A stretch of DNA of 29,653 nucleotides from Betaproteobacteria bacterium UBA5216 (GCA_002412495.1 DHVE01000104.1:1-29653); one strand, 5' to 3'. Counted from the stretch's first letter, positions 1 through 7,294 are shown. Numbers and translations: made by a program. Notes: generated by a model from the sequence alone, not told the origin.

Positions 1-355
1 CAGTCCGCTGGATACGATTACCGTGATGTTTGAGTTCGAGCGGGCTGGCCATCGTATGAGCGGCACGCTGGCGGCGATACGCTCAACGCCGTTTTACTGG
101 CGCATTCATGTGTTCGGTGATGCCGGCTCCGCCGAGGCGCTGGGCGAAAACGAACTGGTGGTGCGGCTGAATGGAAAACCGCCGGAGCGATTCACCTATG
201 AGCCGGTGGATTCGCTGGCGGCGGAGTTTGAAGCCTTCGCGGACGCGGTGGCGGGGCGCGTCACCTATCCGATATCCGGCGACGAAATGATCGCCACCAT
301 TGCGGCGTTTGATGCCGTGGTGGCGTCGGTCAACCGTGCGCGACTGTCAGGTTGA
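1..355 (+). CDS. Gfo/Idh/MocA-family oxidoreductase, C-terminal fragment (cut by window edge)
   Basis: The frame is open to the left edge, so the true start lies outside the window and only about the last 117 residues are visible. The segment around FYWRIHVFGDAGSAEALGE looks like the C-terminal beta-sheet domain of Gfo/Idh/MocA proteins, where a conserved F/WG..G.. turn precedes the strands that shape the substrate pocket. The end (FEAFADAVAGR..YPISGDEMIATIAAFDAVVASV) matches the usual closing helices of this family. The N-terminal NAD(P)-binding Rossmann fold is not visible. Family members oxidise or reduce sugars, inositols or other polyols, but no substrate can be assigned here. It converges with the next gene, with about 25 nt between the stop codons. 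Confidence 0.7.
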   Translation, partial: SPLDTITVMFEFERAGHRMSGTLAAIRSTPFYWRIHVFGDAGSAEALGENELVVRLNGKPPERFTYEPVDSLAAEFEAFADAVAGRVTYPISGDEMIATIAAFDAVVASVNRARLSG

Positions 356-380
356 ATTGACGTAATATTTTTTTTGAAAT

Positions 381-1439
381 TTATTTGATTGCCGCGGCAA
401 CGGCATCACCCATTTCAGTGGTGCTTGCCTTGCCGCCGAGGTCGCCGGTGAGGTGTTTGCCTTCGGCGATGACACGCTCCATCGCTTCGTCCAGAATTTT
501 GCCGGCTGCAGTGGCCTTGGGATCATTGCGCTTGCGGCCCAGCCAGTCGAGCAGCATTTTGCCGGACATGATCATGGCGTAGGGGTTGGCGATATTCTTG
601 CCGGCGATGTCGGGCGCGGAGCCGTGCGTGGCTTGCGCCATTGCCTGCTTTTCGCCGCACACAAGGCCGGGGGCGAGGCCAAGACCGCCGACCAGACCCG
701 CGCCTTCGTCGGTGAGGATGTCGCCGAATTGATTGGTGGTGACGATCACGTCGAACTGCTGCGGGCGCATCACGAGTTTCATCGCCATGCCGTCAACCAG
801 CACTTCGTTCAGTGTGACATCGGGGTATTCCTTGGCGAGCTTGCGGTGTTCTTCGGCGAACATGCCGCAGACCAGACGATACACCGGCTCTTTGTGTACG
901 CAGGTGACGATTTTTTTCTTGCGTGTGCGGGCGATCTCGAAGGCCTCGCGCGCGACGCGGCTGGCGCCCTTGCGGGTGACCACGCGCATGCCGATGGAAA
1001 TATCGTCGTTGGGGCGGAACTCGCCCGCGCCGGCCACCACCAGCGTTGAGGACATCATGCCCTCGGTGGTTTCGCGCAGGAACACGATATCCACGTCTTT
1101 GTGGATCGACGGCAGATTGGGATACGACTTCACCGGCTTCACGTTGGCGAATAGCTCGAACTTCTTGCGCAGCGGCGGCATTACCCACGTCGGATCGTTG
1201 CGCGGATAGGCGTTATGGCCGATCGGGCCGCAAATCCAGCCGTCGCAGTCCTTAAGGGTATCGAGCGTGATTTTCGGCGTCGCGTCGCCGTGTTTTTCGT
1301 GGCCGAGTTTGCCGATGGGCAGATCAATCCACTCGGCCTGCATGCCGGCCTTGGCGGCGGCGGCTTTCATGCATTTTACCGCCTCGGGTACTACTTCGAG
1401 TCCGATATCGTCGCCCAGCAATACGCCTATTTTTAACAC
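381..1439 (-). CDS. Isocitrate/isopropylmalate-family beta-decarboxylating dehydrogenase
   Basis: This 352-residue protein has full family length. Members oxidise and decarboxylate (2R)-hydroxy acids such as isocitrate, 3-isopropylmalate, homoisocitrate or tartrate using NAD(P) and a divalent metal. Visible landmarks are VFLRETTEGM (substrate loop, normally carrying the specificity residues), VHKEPVYRL (catalytic Lys region), TTNQFGDILTDEGAGLVGGLG (metal-binding Asp residues) and ATHGSAPDIAGKNIANP (cofactor site). The N-terminal loop reads GDDIGLE (residues 9-15) where the family normally has GDGIGPE, so Gly and Pro are replaced by Asp and Leu. The substrate loop matches neither typical IPMDH nor ICDH, so a different carboxylate substrate is likely. 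The ATG at 1439 is followed at once by the first beta strand (MLKIGVLLGD). It is divergent from the nitrilase-like gene. Confidence 0.85.
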   Translation of the reverse strand: MLKIGVLLGDDIGLEVVPEAVKCMKAAAAKAGMQAEWIDLPIGKLGHEKHGDATPKITLDTLKDCDGWICGPIGHNAYPRNDPTWVMPPLRKKFELFANVKPVKSYPNLPSIHKDVDIVFLRETTEGMMSSTLVVAGAGEFRPNDDISIGMRVVTRKGASRVAREAFEIARTRKKKIVTCVHKEPVYRLVCGMFAEEHRKLAKEYPDVTLNEVLVDGMAMKLVMRPQQFDVIVTTNQFGDILTDEGAGLVGGLGLAPGLVCGEKQAMAQATHGSAPDIAGKNIANPYAMIMSGKMLLDWLGRKRNDPKATAAGKILDEAMERVIAEGKHLTGDLGGKASTTEMGDAVAAAIK

Positions 1440-1475
1440 TGCGTTCTCCTTGTGTGAGCTGGCGCACCGAAGAAG

Positions 1476-1502
1476 CGCCTTCCCCCTCGACGGAGGAAGG
1501 CG
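1476..1502. repeat. Intergenic inverted repeat (REP-like)
   Basis: Perfect 8-bp arms CGCCTTCC (1476-1483) and GGAAGGCG (1495-1502) flank an 11-nt loop. It lies just upstream of the dehydrogenase start in the divergent gap. The sequence resembles the C/G-rich palindromic units scattered between genes in many proteobacteria. The function is unknown. Confidence 0.55.
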
Positions 1503-1554
1503 GAGAAGGGGGTAAAAACGTCGCGGATTACGAGACTGTTCACCCCCACTCTAA

Positions 1555-1577
1555 CCCTCTCCCTTCAAGGGGGAGGG
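1555..1577. repeat. CCCTCTCCCTT palindromic unit (REP-like)
   Basis: CCCTCTCCCTT (1555-1565) faces AAGGGGGAGGG (1567-1577), complementary except for one mismatch. The stretch ACTCTAACCCTCTCCCTT closely matches a palindromic repeat that recurs between genes in many beta- and gammaproteobacterial genomes. With the 1476-1502 repeat it fills much of the gap between the dehydrogenase and nitrilase genes. Confidence 0.6.
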
Positions 1578-1687
1578 GATTGCCCGATGGGCCAGCGAAA
1601 TAAATGAAATATTTGATTTCGTGGAACCCGAATGATTCCATGTTGCAAGGCTTACTGCAATCCCTGAACTCATGCAAAATAGTAGCC

Positions 1688-2506
1688 ATGGACAAAATAA
1701 AAATCGCCTGCATCCAGGCCAACACCGGCAACGACCTCGCCGCGAATCTTTTAACCGTCAGCGCCATGATGCGCGAAGCCGCTGCTGGCGGCGCAAAATT
1801 CGTTCTGACACCCGAATACACGCTGATGATGGATGGCAGCGGCCGTGTGATGCGCGAGCACGCCTTGCCAGCCGATGGTGGCGAGCCACTGGCGCAATTG
1901 CGCGCGCTAGCTAAAGAACTGGGGGTCTGGCTGCTGCTTGGCTCGCTTACGTTGCGTACCGAAGAAGATCGCATTGCCAACCGCTCGTTTCTGATCAGCG
2001 ACAGCGGCGAGATTGTCGCGACTTACGACAAAATTCATATGTTCGATGTGACCCTGCCGGACGGCAAGGTGATCCGGGAGTCGTCCGCTTATCGTCCTGG
2101 CGATAAATGCGTCATGGCACAAACGCCGTGGGGCAAGCTCGGCTTGACGATTTGTTACGACCTGCGGTTTCCCGGTTTGTTTCGCGCGCTGGCACAGGCA
2201 GGCGCGCAAATTATTACGGTGCCGTCGTCGTTTCAGCGCCAGACCGGCAAGGCGCATTGGCGCGTGCTGTTGCAGGCGCGCGCGATTGAAAACGGCTGTT
2301 ATATCGTCGCACCGGCGATGTGCGGCGAACATGCGGGCAACCGGCAAACGTTCGGTCATTCGCTGGTGGTGAACCCCTGGGGTGAAGTGGTGGCCGACGG
2401 CGGGGATGCACCGGGCATTGTCTTTGCGGAAATCGACATCGCGCGAGTGGCCAAAACGCGTGGCATGATTCCATCATTGACGCACGACCGGCCGTATTCC
2501 GCTTAG
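1688..2506 (+). CDS. Carbon-nitrogen hydrolase (nitrilase superfamily, Nit-type amidase)
   Basis: The 272-residue product has the complete Glu-Lys-Cys catalytic triad of the nitrilase superfamily: E43 in TPEYTLM, K115 in YDKIHMFDV and the nucleophile C156 in LTICYDLRFP. The DKIHMFDV and CYDLRFP blocks resemble the Nit1/Nit2 branch (deaminated-glutathione amidase or omega-amidase, which hydrolyse alpha-keto amides such as alpha-ketoglutaramate), and the length fits that cytosolic group. I chose the ATG at 1688 because it starts directly at the first conserved strand (MDKIKIACIQANTG). An in-frame upstream ATG at 1604 would add 28 residues with no family character and run close to the palindromic repeats. 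The exact substrate is not settled by sequence. Confidence 0.85.
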   Translation: MDKIKIACIQANTGNDLAANLLTVSAMMREAAAGGAKFVLTPEYTLMMDGSGRVMREHALPADGGEPLAQLRALAKELGVWLLLGSLTLRTEEDRIANRSFLISDSGEIVATYDKIHMFDVTLPDGKVIRESSAYRPGDKCVMAQTPWGKLGLTICYDLRFPGLFRALAQAGAQIITVPSSFQRQTGKAHWRVLLQARAIENGCYIVAPAMCGEHAGNRQTFGHSLVVNPWGEVVADGGDAPGIVFAEIDIARVAKTRGMIPSLTHDRPYSA

Positions 2507-2633
2507 CGTCTTGGTGTTCATGGTGTGGTCGCCTGTTCAGCGGCCGACGCGCGCGGTATAGTGGGGTTTGTCTGGACTATTCAGCGACGGCACCTGGCGT
2601 GCCCCGGTTGGCATTATTCAAAAGGAAGGCACC

Positions 2634-3167
2634 ATGGTTAAGGTTGTCGCGTTGATGAAACTGGGGGCGCTCTGCGCGTTGCTTGCGGCAGGGTGCAGTC
2701 AGCCGCCACCGCCTGCCGCGCCGGCGCCACCGTACAACACCACGCTCACACTGAAGCAGCTGATGGAATACGTGATCGATCCCGCCGTGGATGAGGTGTG
2801 GGATTCCGTTGCGATCATCATCACGGATAAGGGTGAAAATCAAAAAGCGCCGAAAACCGATGAGGACTGGGCCAAGGTGCGCAACGGCGCAGCCACCGTG
2901 CAGGAGGCGGGCAATCTGTTGATGATGAAGGGCCGCGCGCGTGATGACGGGAAATGGATGGCGATGGCAAAGCGCATGAGCGACGCGGCCGGTGTCGCGC
3001 TGAAGGCCGCCGAGAAAAAGGATGTCGCCACGCTGTTTGATTCCGGTGCCGAGATTTACAATGCGTGTTCGGCGTGCCATGCCGCGTACCGTGTTGGCGA
3101 CGACACACCGTCCGCGCCGTCGGTCAAAGCCTTGCCAGACGCGGCACCGGCCAAATCCGCAAAGTAG
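2634..3167 (+). CDS. Cytochrome c lipoprotein, class II (c'/c556-like)
   Basis: The 177-residue exported protein has a hydrophobic N-terminus ending in a lipobox-like LLAAGC (Cys21) followed by a Pro-rich linker, so it is probably lipid-anchored in the envelope. The heme c motif CSACH (C145, C148, H149) lies near the C-terminus after helical sequence, the arrangement of cytochrome c'/c556 four-helix bundles. Such proteins carry electrons or bind small gases; the partner here is unknown. The ATG at 2634 follows AAAGGAAGG at good spacing; an in-frame upstream ATG at 2568 would put 22 residues before the signal peptide. It heads a plus-strand block with two DUF6644-like membrane proteins and is related in layout to the small cytochrome at 7295. 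Confidence 0.8.
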   Translation: MVKVVALMKLGALCALLAAGCSQPPPPAAPAPPYNTTLTLKQLMEYVIDPAVDEVWDSVAIIITDKGENQKAPKTDEDWAKVRNGAATVQEAGNLLMMKGRARDDGKWMAMAKRMSDAAGVALKAAEKKDVATLFDSGAEIYNACSACHAAYRVGDDTPSAPSVKALPDAAPAKSAK

Positions 3168-3200
3168 ATAGATAGAAGGTTTGTCGAAAGAGTCACTGTC

Positions 3201-3698
3201 ATGAATCCGACATTCAAACAAATGCTCAACAGCGTCTGTGTGTGGATCGACAGCACGGCGCTGAGCCAGTTCATACAGAACGCGGCGTGGGTGGTGCCGA
3301 CCGTGCAGATCGTGCATATCCTGGCCATTGCCGCGCTGATGGCTTCGATGCTGATGATTAATCTGCGCCTTGTCGGCATGGGGGCGCGCGATCAAACGCT
3401 GGCGCAGGTTTCCAGCCGCTTTAGCCGGGTGATCTGGTGGGCACTGCCGGTATTGCTGCTGACCGGCGCGATACTCATTACCGGCGAGCCGGCGCGCTCC
3501 CTGAAGAACAATATCTTTCAATTAAAAATGCTGTTGGTCATCGGAGCGATTCTGGTCACGCTTTATTGCACCGTGCCGCTGAAAAAGAATGCGGCACATT
3601 GGGATGGCCGCGCGGGTTTGGGCAAACTGGTTGCGCTGGTATCGGTGTGCCTGTGGGTGGGCATCATCTTCGCCGGCCGCTGGATCGCGTATTTCTGA
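3201..3698 (+). CDS. DUF6644-like integral membrane protein (copy 1)
   Basis: The 165-residue protein has about four membrane helices, roughly residues 25-55, 72-95, 103-125 and 140-162. The first helix carries a single conserved His (H39) in VPTVQIVHILAIA and is followed by NLRLVG, the signature I associate with DUF6644 (established naming, function unknown). The second half has LLLTGAILITGE and FQLKMLLV, matching the next gene. It starts 33 nt after the cytochrome stop and ends 14 nt before copy 2, so the three are probably co-transcribed. Pairing with a cytochrome suggests a membrane redox role, perhaps with H39 as a ligand; that is inference only. Confidence 0.7.
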   Translation: MNPTFKQMLNSVCVWIDSTALSQFIQNAAWVVPTVQIVHILAIAALMASMLMINLRLVGMGARDQTLAQVSSRFSRVIWWALPVLLLTGAILITGEPARSLKNNIFQLKMLLVIGAILVTLYCTVPLKKNAAHWDGRAGLGKLVALVSVCLWVGIIFAGRWIAYF

Positions 3699-3712
3699 CG
3701 GGGCAAAGCCAC

Positions 3713-4207
3713 ATGGATTTCGATAGTTTGCTCAAGGGGCTGGAGGCATTTGGTTTCGCGACCGCAATCCGCGAAGGTGAATCGCTGTTTCCATGGTTTG
3801 AATCCGTGCACGTGCTGGCGATCGTGCTGGTGGTGGGGGCGATTGCGATGGTGGATATGCGACTGCTCGGGTGGACGTCGCGTGATCGCGCGGTTGGCGC
3901 AATTACCGCGGAAGTCTTACCGGTTACCTGGGTGGCGTTTCTGGTTGCAGCGGTTACCGGCGCGCTGATGTTCTGCGCCAAGGCGATGATTTACGGACAC
4001 AACATATACTTTCTGCTGAAGATGGGCTTCCTGCTGCTGGCGGGTTGTAATATGTTGTATTTCCATAAGTTTTCGCAGCAGGGCATTGAGTCCTGGGGGC
4101 AGCCGGGCGGCGCGGTGCCGAAGGGCGCCAAGATGGCGGGCGGGGTATCGCTCGCGCTATGGATTTTTATTATCGTTTTCGGTCGGTTGATCGGGTTCAC
4201 CACCTGA
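3713..4207 (+). CDS. DUF6644-like integral membrane protein (copy 2)
   Basis: The 164-residue protein is a diverged paralogue of the preceding gene, with the same four-helix layout. The signature is clearest here: LFPWFESVHVLAIVLVVGAIA with H33 in the first helix, then VDMRLLG, later VTGALMF and YFLLKMGFLLLAG. The ATG at 3713 starts MDFDSLLKGLEAF; further upstream the frame is only the shadow of copy 1. It ends at 4207, and a 123-bp gap with a palindrome separates it from the next gene, so the cytochrome-membrane unit probably ends here. Function is unknown; two unequal copies could form a heterodimer (inference). Confidence 0.7.
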   Translation: MDFDSLLKGLEAFGFATAIREGESLFPWFESVHVLAIVLVVGAIAMVDMRLLGWTSRDRAVGAITAEVLPVTWVAFLVAAVTGALMFCAKAMIYGHNIYFLLKMGFLLLAGCNMLYFHKFSQQGIESWGQPGGAVPKGAKMAGGVSLALWIFIIVFGRLIGFTT

Positions 4208-4268
4208 TAGCTTGCCGGTAGATGATGAGCGATGGACAATGGACAACGAATTACGCAGGTAGTAGTGT

Positions 4269-4296
4269 TTTACTGTTTTGTCATGACAATAATAAT
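4269..4296 (+). promoter_or_regulatory. Candidate promoter with palindromic operator in the spacer
   Basis: TTTACT (4269-4274) and AATAAT (4291-4296) are 16 bp apart and resemble -35 and -10 hexamers. Between them lies the perfect 12-bp palindrome TTGTCATGACAA (4278-4289). A dimeric repressor at this position would block RNA polymerase. Downstream are AAAGGGG and the ATG at 4331. Confidence 0.4.
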
Positions 4297-4330
4297 TGAC
4301 GGCCATTGACTGTAAAGGGGTACGAATAAT

Positions 4331-5176
4331 ATGAAACGCAAGTTGACTGTGGCGTCGGCGGTATTCGCGGCGTCGGTGGTATTGGGTTTTGCCGCCCCCG
4401 CCTCGTTCGCGCAAAACAAGCCCGCCGAAAAGCCGATCATCAATCCGGCGCCAACCGCCAAGGACTGGGCGGATATCGGCAAGTTGCCCGACTGGAGCGG
4501 CGTGTGGAATCCGAACATTTCGGATCAGGACAGAAAGCACAGGTCGGAACCACCTCCCTGGAACGCCAAGGCGGCCGCGGTGATCGCGTTTCAGGCGAAG
4601 GAGCTCAAAGAGGGGCGCCCGACGCCGCTGTTCACGAATTGTTTGCCCGAGGCGCACCCGTCGTGGATGCTGGTCAGCCATAACGCGATGGAAATTCTGT
4701 TCACGCCGGGCCGTGTAACCATGCTGGGCGAATCGGATGCGGGCCGTTTGCGCCGTATTTATACCGATGGCCGCAAACATCCGCCCGATGTGGATCCGAC
4801 TTTTCACGGTCACTCGATCGGTCATTGGGAAGGTGACACGCTGGTGGTTGATACAGTCGGCATACACCCGCAGGTGTATATCGCCACGCACGAGGCATTC
4901 GGCATCCCCAATCAGGGCAACATGCGCGTCATCGAGCGCATACGGCTCGCGAAGCCCGATGAACTGCATTTCACCATCAAGATCATCGCCCCGAATGTGT
5001 TGACCAAGGAATACGAGACCACGCGCACCTGGTTCCGCCAGCGCGCGCGTAAATTTGATCTGGTCGAGGGTGTATGTCAGGAAGGCTGGTTCGCGCCAAG
5101 AATAGACAAGGACGGCTGGCATATCTGGGCGCCGCAACCGCACGATGTCGGCGGCAATCGCATCCCGCCTCCCTGA
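4331..5176 (+). CDS. Uncharacterised exported protein with WEGDTLVVDT motif (copy 1)
   Basis: The 281-residue protein has a clear Sec signal peptide (cleavage likely after ASFA, about residue 27). The mature part opens with PDWSGVW and contains LFTNCLPE, MLVSHNAMEILF, PGRVTMLGESD, RLRRIYTDGR, a GHSIGHWEGDTLVVDT block and VLTKEYETTRTWFRQR. Proteins with the G.S.G.WEGDTLVVDT block are widespread in Proteobacteria and Acidobacteria but I know of no demonstrated function. Two cysteines (in NCLPE and GVCQEG) are conserved in the paralogue at 5885. It is followed after 48 nt by a DUF6152 gene, and the same gene pair is repeated directly downstream. Mostly beta structure is likely, possibly ligand binding; I do not assign a reaction. 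Confidence 0.75.
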   Translation: MKRKLTVASAVFAASVVLGFAAPASFAQNKPAEKPIINPAPTAKDWADIGKLPDWSGVWNPNISDQDRKHRSEPPPWNAKAAAVIAFQAKELKEGRPTPLFTNCLPEAHPSWMLVSHNAMEILFTPGRVTMLGESDAGRLRRIYTDGRKHPPDVDPTFHGHSIGHWEGDTLVVDTVGIHPQVYIATHEAFGIPNQGNMRVIERIRLAKPDELHFTIKIIAPNVLTKEYETTRTWFRQRARKFDLVEGVCQEGWFAPRIDKDGWHIWAPQPHDVGGNRIPPP

Positions 5177-5224
5177 TGGCACCAATCCCATTTATTTGAA
5201 CAGCCACATCACACAGGAGAAATG

Positions 5225-5662
5225 ATGAAATCATCAATCAAAAAAGCGGTACTGCTGTCAGCCATGGCAGGATTGACCTCGGGTGCTTATCCGGTTGCCG
5301 CGCACCATGCGACCACCATGTTCGATCACGCCAAGGTGGTCACGGTCACGGGTACCGTCAAGGAAGTGCATTGGACCAACCCGCACGTCGGCATTTACGT
5401 CGAGGTGGCCCAAGACGGTCAAGCGCCTGCACTGTGGGTGCTTGAAATGACCAGTCCGGGTAACCTGGTACGTTCGGGCGGCTGGACACGCACGTCGGTC
5501 AAGCCGGGAGACAAAGTCGTTGTTGATATGTCGCCGCTACGCGACGGTAAGAAGGGCGGTGCCTTGAAAAAGATAACACTGACCGATACCGGTAAATTCC
5601 TGACGGCGGATATCCGTGCGCAGGAGCGTGCCAATCTGGAACAGGAAGCGCCCGCCAAGTAA
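5225..5662 (+). CDS. DUF6152-family periplasmic protein (copy 1)
   Basis: The 145-residue exported protein has a signal peptide ending near PVAAHH. The mature N-terminus HHATTMFDHAKVVTVTGTV, then EVHWTNPHVGIYVEV, LEMTSPGNLVRSGGW and VKPGDKVVVDMSPLRDGKKGG are the conserved blocks of DUF6152, a family of small secreted beta-barrel-like proteins without known function. The HH pair at the mature N-terminus and NPH could bind metal (inference). Of the adjacent ATGs at 5222 and 5225 I prefer 5225, because AGGAG (5215-5219) then sits 5 nt upstream rather than 2. A strong terminator follows. Confidence 0.8.
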   Translation: MKSSIKKAVLLSAMAGLTSGAYPVAAHHATTMFDHAKVVTVTGTVKEVHWTNPHVGIYVEVAQDGQAPALWVLEMTSPGNLVRSGGWTRTSVKPGDKVVVDMSPLRDGKKGGALKKITLTDTGKFLTADIRAQERANLEQEAPAK

Positions 5663-5700
5663 TTTTTCCATTTCCAAGTGCCGCCGCGAGACGGAAGTAA

Positions 5701-5727
5701 AAAAAGCCTCGCGAAAGGCTTTTTTTG
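5701..5727 (+). terminator. Rho-independent terminator
   Basis: AAAAAGCCT (5701-5709) and AGGCTTTTT (5716-5724) form a 9-bp stem with a CGCGAA loop, running into a T tract. It closes the first exported-protein/DUF6152 pair. The rest of the gap to 5885 has no gene; TTAATGGATTT occurs twice there (5746-5756 and 5771-5781). Confidence 0.85.
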
Positions 5728-5884
5728 TGTGAAGACTTTGCGGGGTTAATGGATTTAAGGGATTGCTTTTTTAATGGATTTTTTTGATGTGTGACATGGG
5801 CTGATCCGCATCGTTCATCAGATTTGCGGCTTGGTAAACTTTTGCGCGTCGTATTGCCAACCAGACACAGGGGATAACAAGAAC

Positions 5885-6724
5885 ATGCGCAATATCCGTC
5901 GTGAAGTTCTGGCGTTGCTGGGTCTATCGTTGATGCCAGGTGTTGCGCTTGCGCAAGTTGCAAAACCTGCGGCAGGCAAACCGGTCATCAATCCTCCGCC
6001 CACGGCGAAAGAGTGGGCTGATCTCGCGAAGTTGCCAGACTGGACCGGTGTGTGGACCCATGTGCGTTCCGATCAGGACCGGCAGATGAAAACCAATCCG
6101 CCGCCGTGGAATGAAAAAGCCGCCAAGGTGATTGAGTGGCAGTACGCCGAAGAACGCGCGGGGCGGCCGCCACCCTTGTTTCAGAACTGCCTGCCGGAGG
6201 CGATGCCCGCGTGGATGCTGGTAACGCATAACGCGATGGAAATTATTTTTTCACCGGGGCGCGTGACGATGTTGGGCGAATCGGACAGCGCGCGCCTGCG
6301 TCGCATCTACACGGACGGGCGCGGCCATTCCGAAGATCCCGATCCCACCTTTCACGGCGAATCCATCGGCAAATGGGAGGGCGATACGCTGCACGTGGAT
6401 ACCATCGCCATGCATCCGCAAAACTATATCGCCATCAGCGAGGCGCAGGGCATTCCCAACGGCGGCGACATGCACATCAAGGAAAAGATGTTCCTGCAAA
6501 AGCCGGAAGTGTGGGCCGACGAATTGACGATTACCGCGCCGAAGGTGCTGACCAAACCCTGGGTGACCACGCGCATTTATTATCGGCAGCGCCTGCGCCG
6601 GCTGGATATAGTCGAAGGCACCTGTCTGGAAGGCTACTTCAGGCCGGCGGTGGACAAGGACGGCTATCCGGTATGGGAAAAAATTTCACACGATCCTTAT
6701 GGCAATCGTACGCCGCCGAAGTAG
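5885..6724 (+). CDS. Uncharacterised exported protein with WEGDTL motif (copy 2)
   Basis: The 279-residue paralogue of the gene at 4331 aligns without large gaps along the whole mature protein, with well over half of positions identical by eye. Shared blocks include PDWTGVW, NCLPEA, HNAMEIIF, PGRVTMLGESD, RLRRIYTDGR, DPTFHGESIGKWEGDTL and both conserved cysteines. The signal peptide ends near GVALAQ. The ATG at 5885 starts the signal peptide; in-frame sequence from 5831 would add 18 uncharacteristic residues. Position and pairing with a DUF6152 gene repeat those of copy 1, so the two-gene unit was duplicated in tandem. C-terminal halves differ more than the core. Function is unknown. Confidence 0.75.
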   Translation: MRNIRREVLALLGLSLMPGVALAQVAKPAAGKPVINPPPTAKEWADLAKLPDWTGVWTHVRSDQDRQMKTNPPPWNEKAAKVIEWQYAEERAGRPPPLFQNCLPEAMPAWMLVTHNAMEIIFSPGRVTMLGESDSARLRRIYTDGRGHSEDPDPTFHGESIGKWEGDTLHVDTIAMHPQNYIAISEAQGIPNGGDMHIKEKMFLQKPEVWADELTITAPKVLTKPWVTTRIYYRQRLRRLDIVEGTCLEGYFRPAVDKDGYPVWEKISHDPYGNRTPPK

Positions 6725-6761
6725 ACGGTTGCGAAGCATAAACATTCAGGAAGGAGACATC

Positions 6762-7178
6762 ATGAAATCATGGAAACAAACGCTGATTGGCACTTCACTG
6801 CTGGCATTGAGCGCGGCGGCTTGGCCCGTCGCGGCGCATCACTCCACCACCATGTTCGCTCACGATAAAGTGGTGTCGATATCGGGCGTGGTGAAGGAAG
6901 TGCACTGGACCAATCCGCATGTCGCCATTTATGTCGAGGGCGCGCAAAAAGGCGAGAAACCCGTCACCTGGGTGCTCGAAATGACCAGCCCCGGCAACCT
7001 CACGCGCGGTGGCGTGTGGAAGCGCACGTCGGTCAAGCCCGGCGACAAGGTGGATGTGGACATGGCGCCGCTGCGCGATGGCGGCAAGGGCGGCGCGCTG
7101 AAGAAAATCACCAACATCGAATCGGGCGTATCGCTCAGTGCCAATCTGCGCGAGCAGGAAGGCGTGGTGGAGAAATAA
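6762..7178 (+). CDS. DUF6152-family periplasmic protein (copy 2)
   Basis: The 138-residue paralogue of the gene at 5225 has the same blocks: AAHHSTTMFAHDKVV at the mature N-terminus, EVHWTNPHVAIYVE, LEMTSPGNLTRGGVW, and VKPGDKVDVDMAPLRDGGKGG. A strong Shine-Dalgarno AAGGAGA (6751-6757) precedes the ATG at 6762, which starts a clear signal peptide. It lies 37 nt after its partner and is followed by a terminator, so the second exported-protein/DUF6152 pair is a separate transcription unit or the end of one. The role of DUF6152 is not established. Confidence 0.8.
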   Translation: MKSWKQTLIGTSLLALSAAAWPVAAHHSTTMFAHDKVVSISGVVKEVHWTNPHVAIYVEGAQKGEKPVTWVLEMTSPGNLTRGGVWKRTSVKPGDKVDVDMAPLRDGGKGGALKKITNIESGVSLSANLREQEGVVEK

Positions 7179-7203
7179 CGCACATTCCGATGCGCGATAA
7201 AAA

Positions 7204-7224
7204 GGCCCCGCTTGGGGCTTTTTT
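7204..7224 (+). terminator. Rho-independent terminator
   Basis: GCCCC (7205-7209), loop GCTT and GGGGC (7214-7218) followed by six T residues (7219-7224). It ends the second exported-protein/DUF6152 pair and insulates it from the FNR-type promoter immediately downstream. Confidence 0.8.
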
Positions 7225-7225
7225 A

Positions 7226-7239
7226 TTGATCTGAATCAA
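7226..7239 (+). promoter_or_regulatory. FNR/Anr-type binding site (TTGAT-N4-ATCAA)
   Basis: TTGATCTGAATCAA is an exact match to the FNR/Anr/Dnr consensus. Its centre is about 62 nt upstream of the ATG of the cytochrome gene at 7295. A plausible -10, GATAAA (7260-7265), lies at about the distance expected for a class II FNR-activated promoter (site near -41.5), giving a start near 7272. This suggests the cytochrome is induced when oxygen or nitric oxide conditions change. The site is seen in the sequence; regulation is inferred, and no fnr-like gene is in the window. Confidence 0.7.
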
Positions 7240-7294
7240 AAAGGCCGCGTTGCCCGTGCGATAAATTGTTTGAATTTGGGGGCGTCCGAGAGCC

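Noticed and set aside
2557..2562. TATAGT as a -10 element before the cytochrome lipoprotein
   Set aside because: A good -10, but no -35 resembling TTGACA at 16-18 bp, so not listed as a promoter.
2577..3521. Minus-strand open frame (314 codons) opposite the cytochrome lipoprotein gene
   Set aside because: No signal, domain or ribosome site, while the opposite strand has a heme motif and lipobox in a coherent gene.
4296..4301. TTGACG as a -35 element before the gene at 4331
   Set aside because: At 17-bp spacing no acceptable -10 follows, and the start site would fall at or past the ATG. TTTACT/AATAAT upstream fits better.
4157..5191. Long minus-strand open frame (344 codons) opposite the first WEGDTL gene
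   Set aside because: It is a shadow frame. The plus-strand protein has a signal peptide and a highly similar paralogue downstream, whereas this frame shows no recognisable domain.
5746..5781. Two copies of TTAATGGATTT as an attachment site or regulatory repeat
   Set aside because: Only two short A/T-rich copies in a non-coding gap, with no integrase, tRNA or promoter context.
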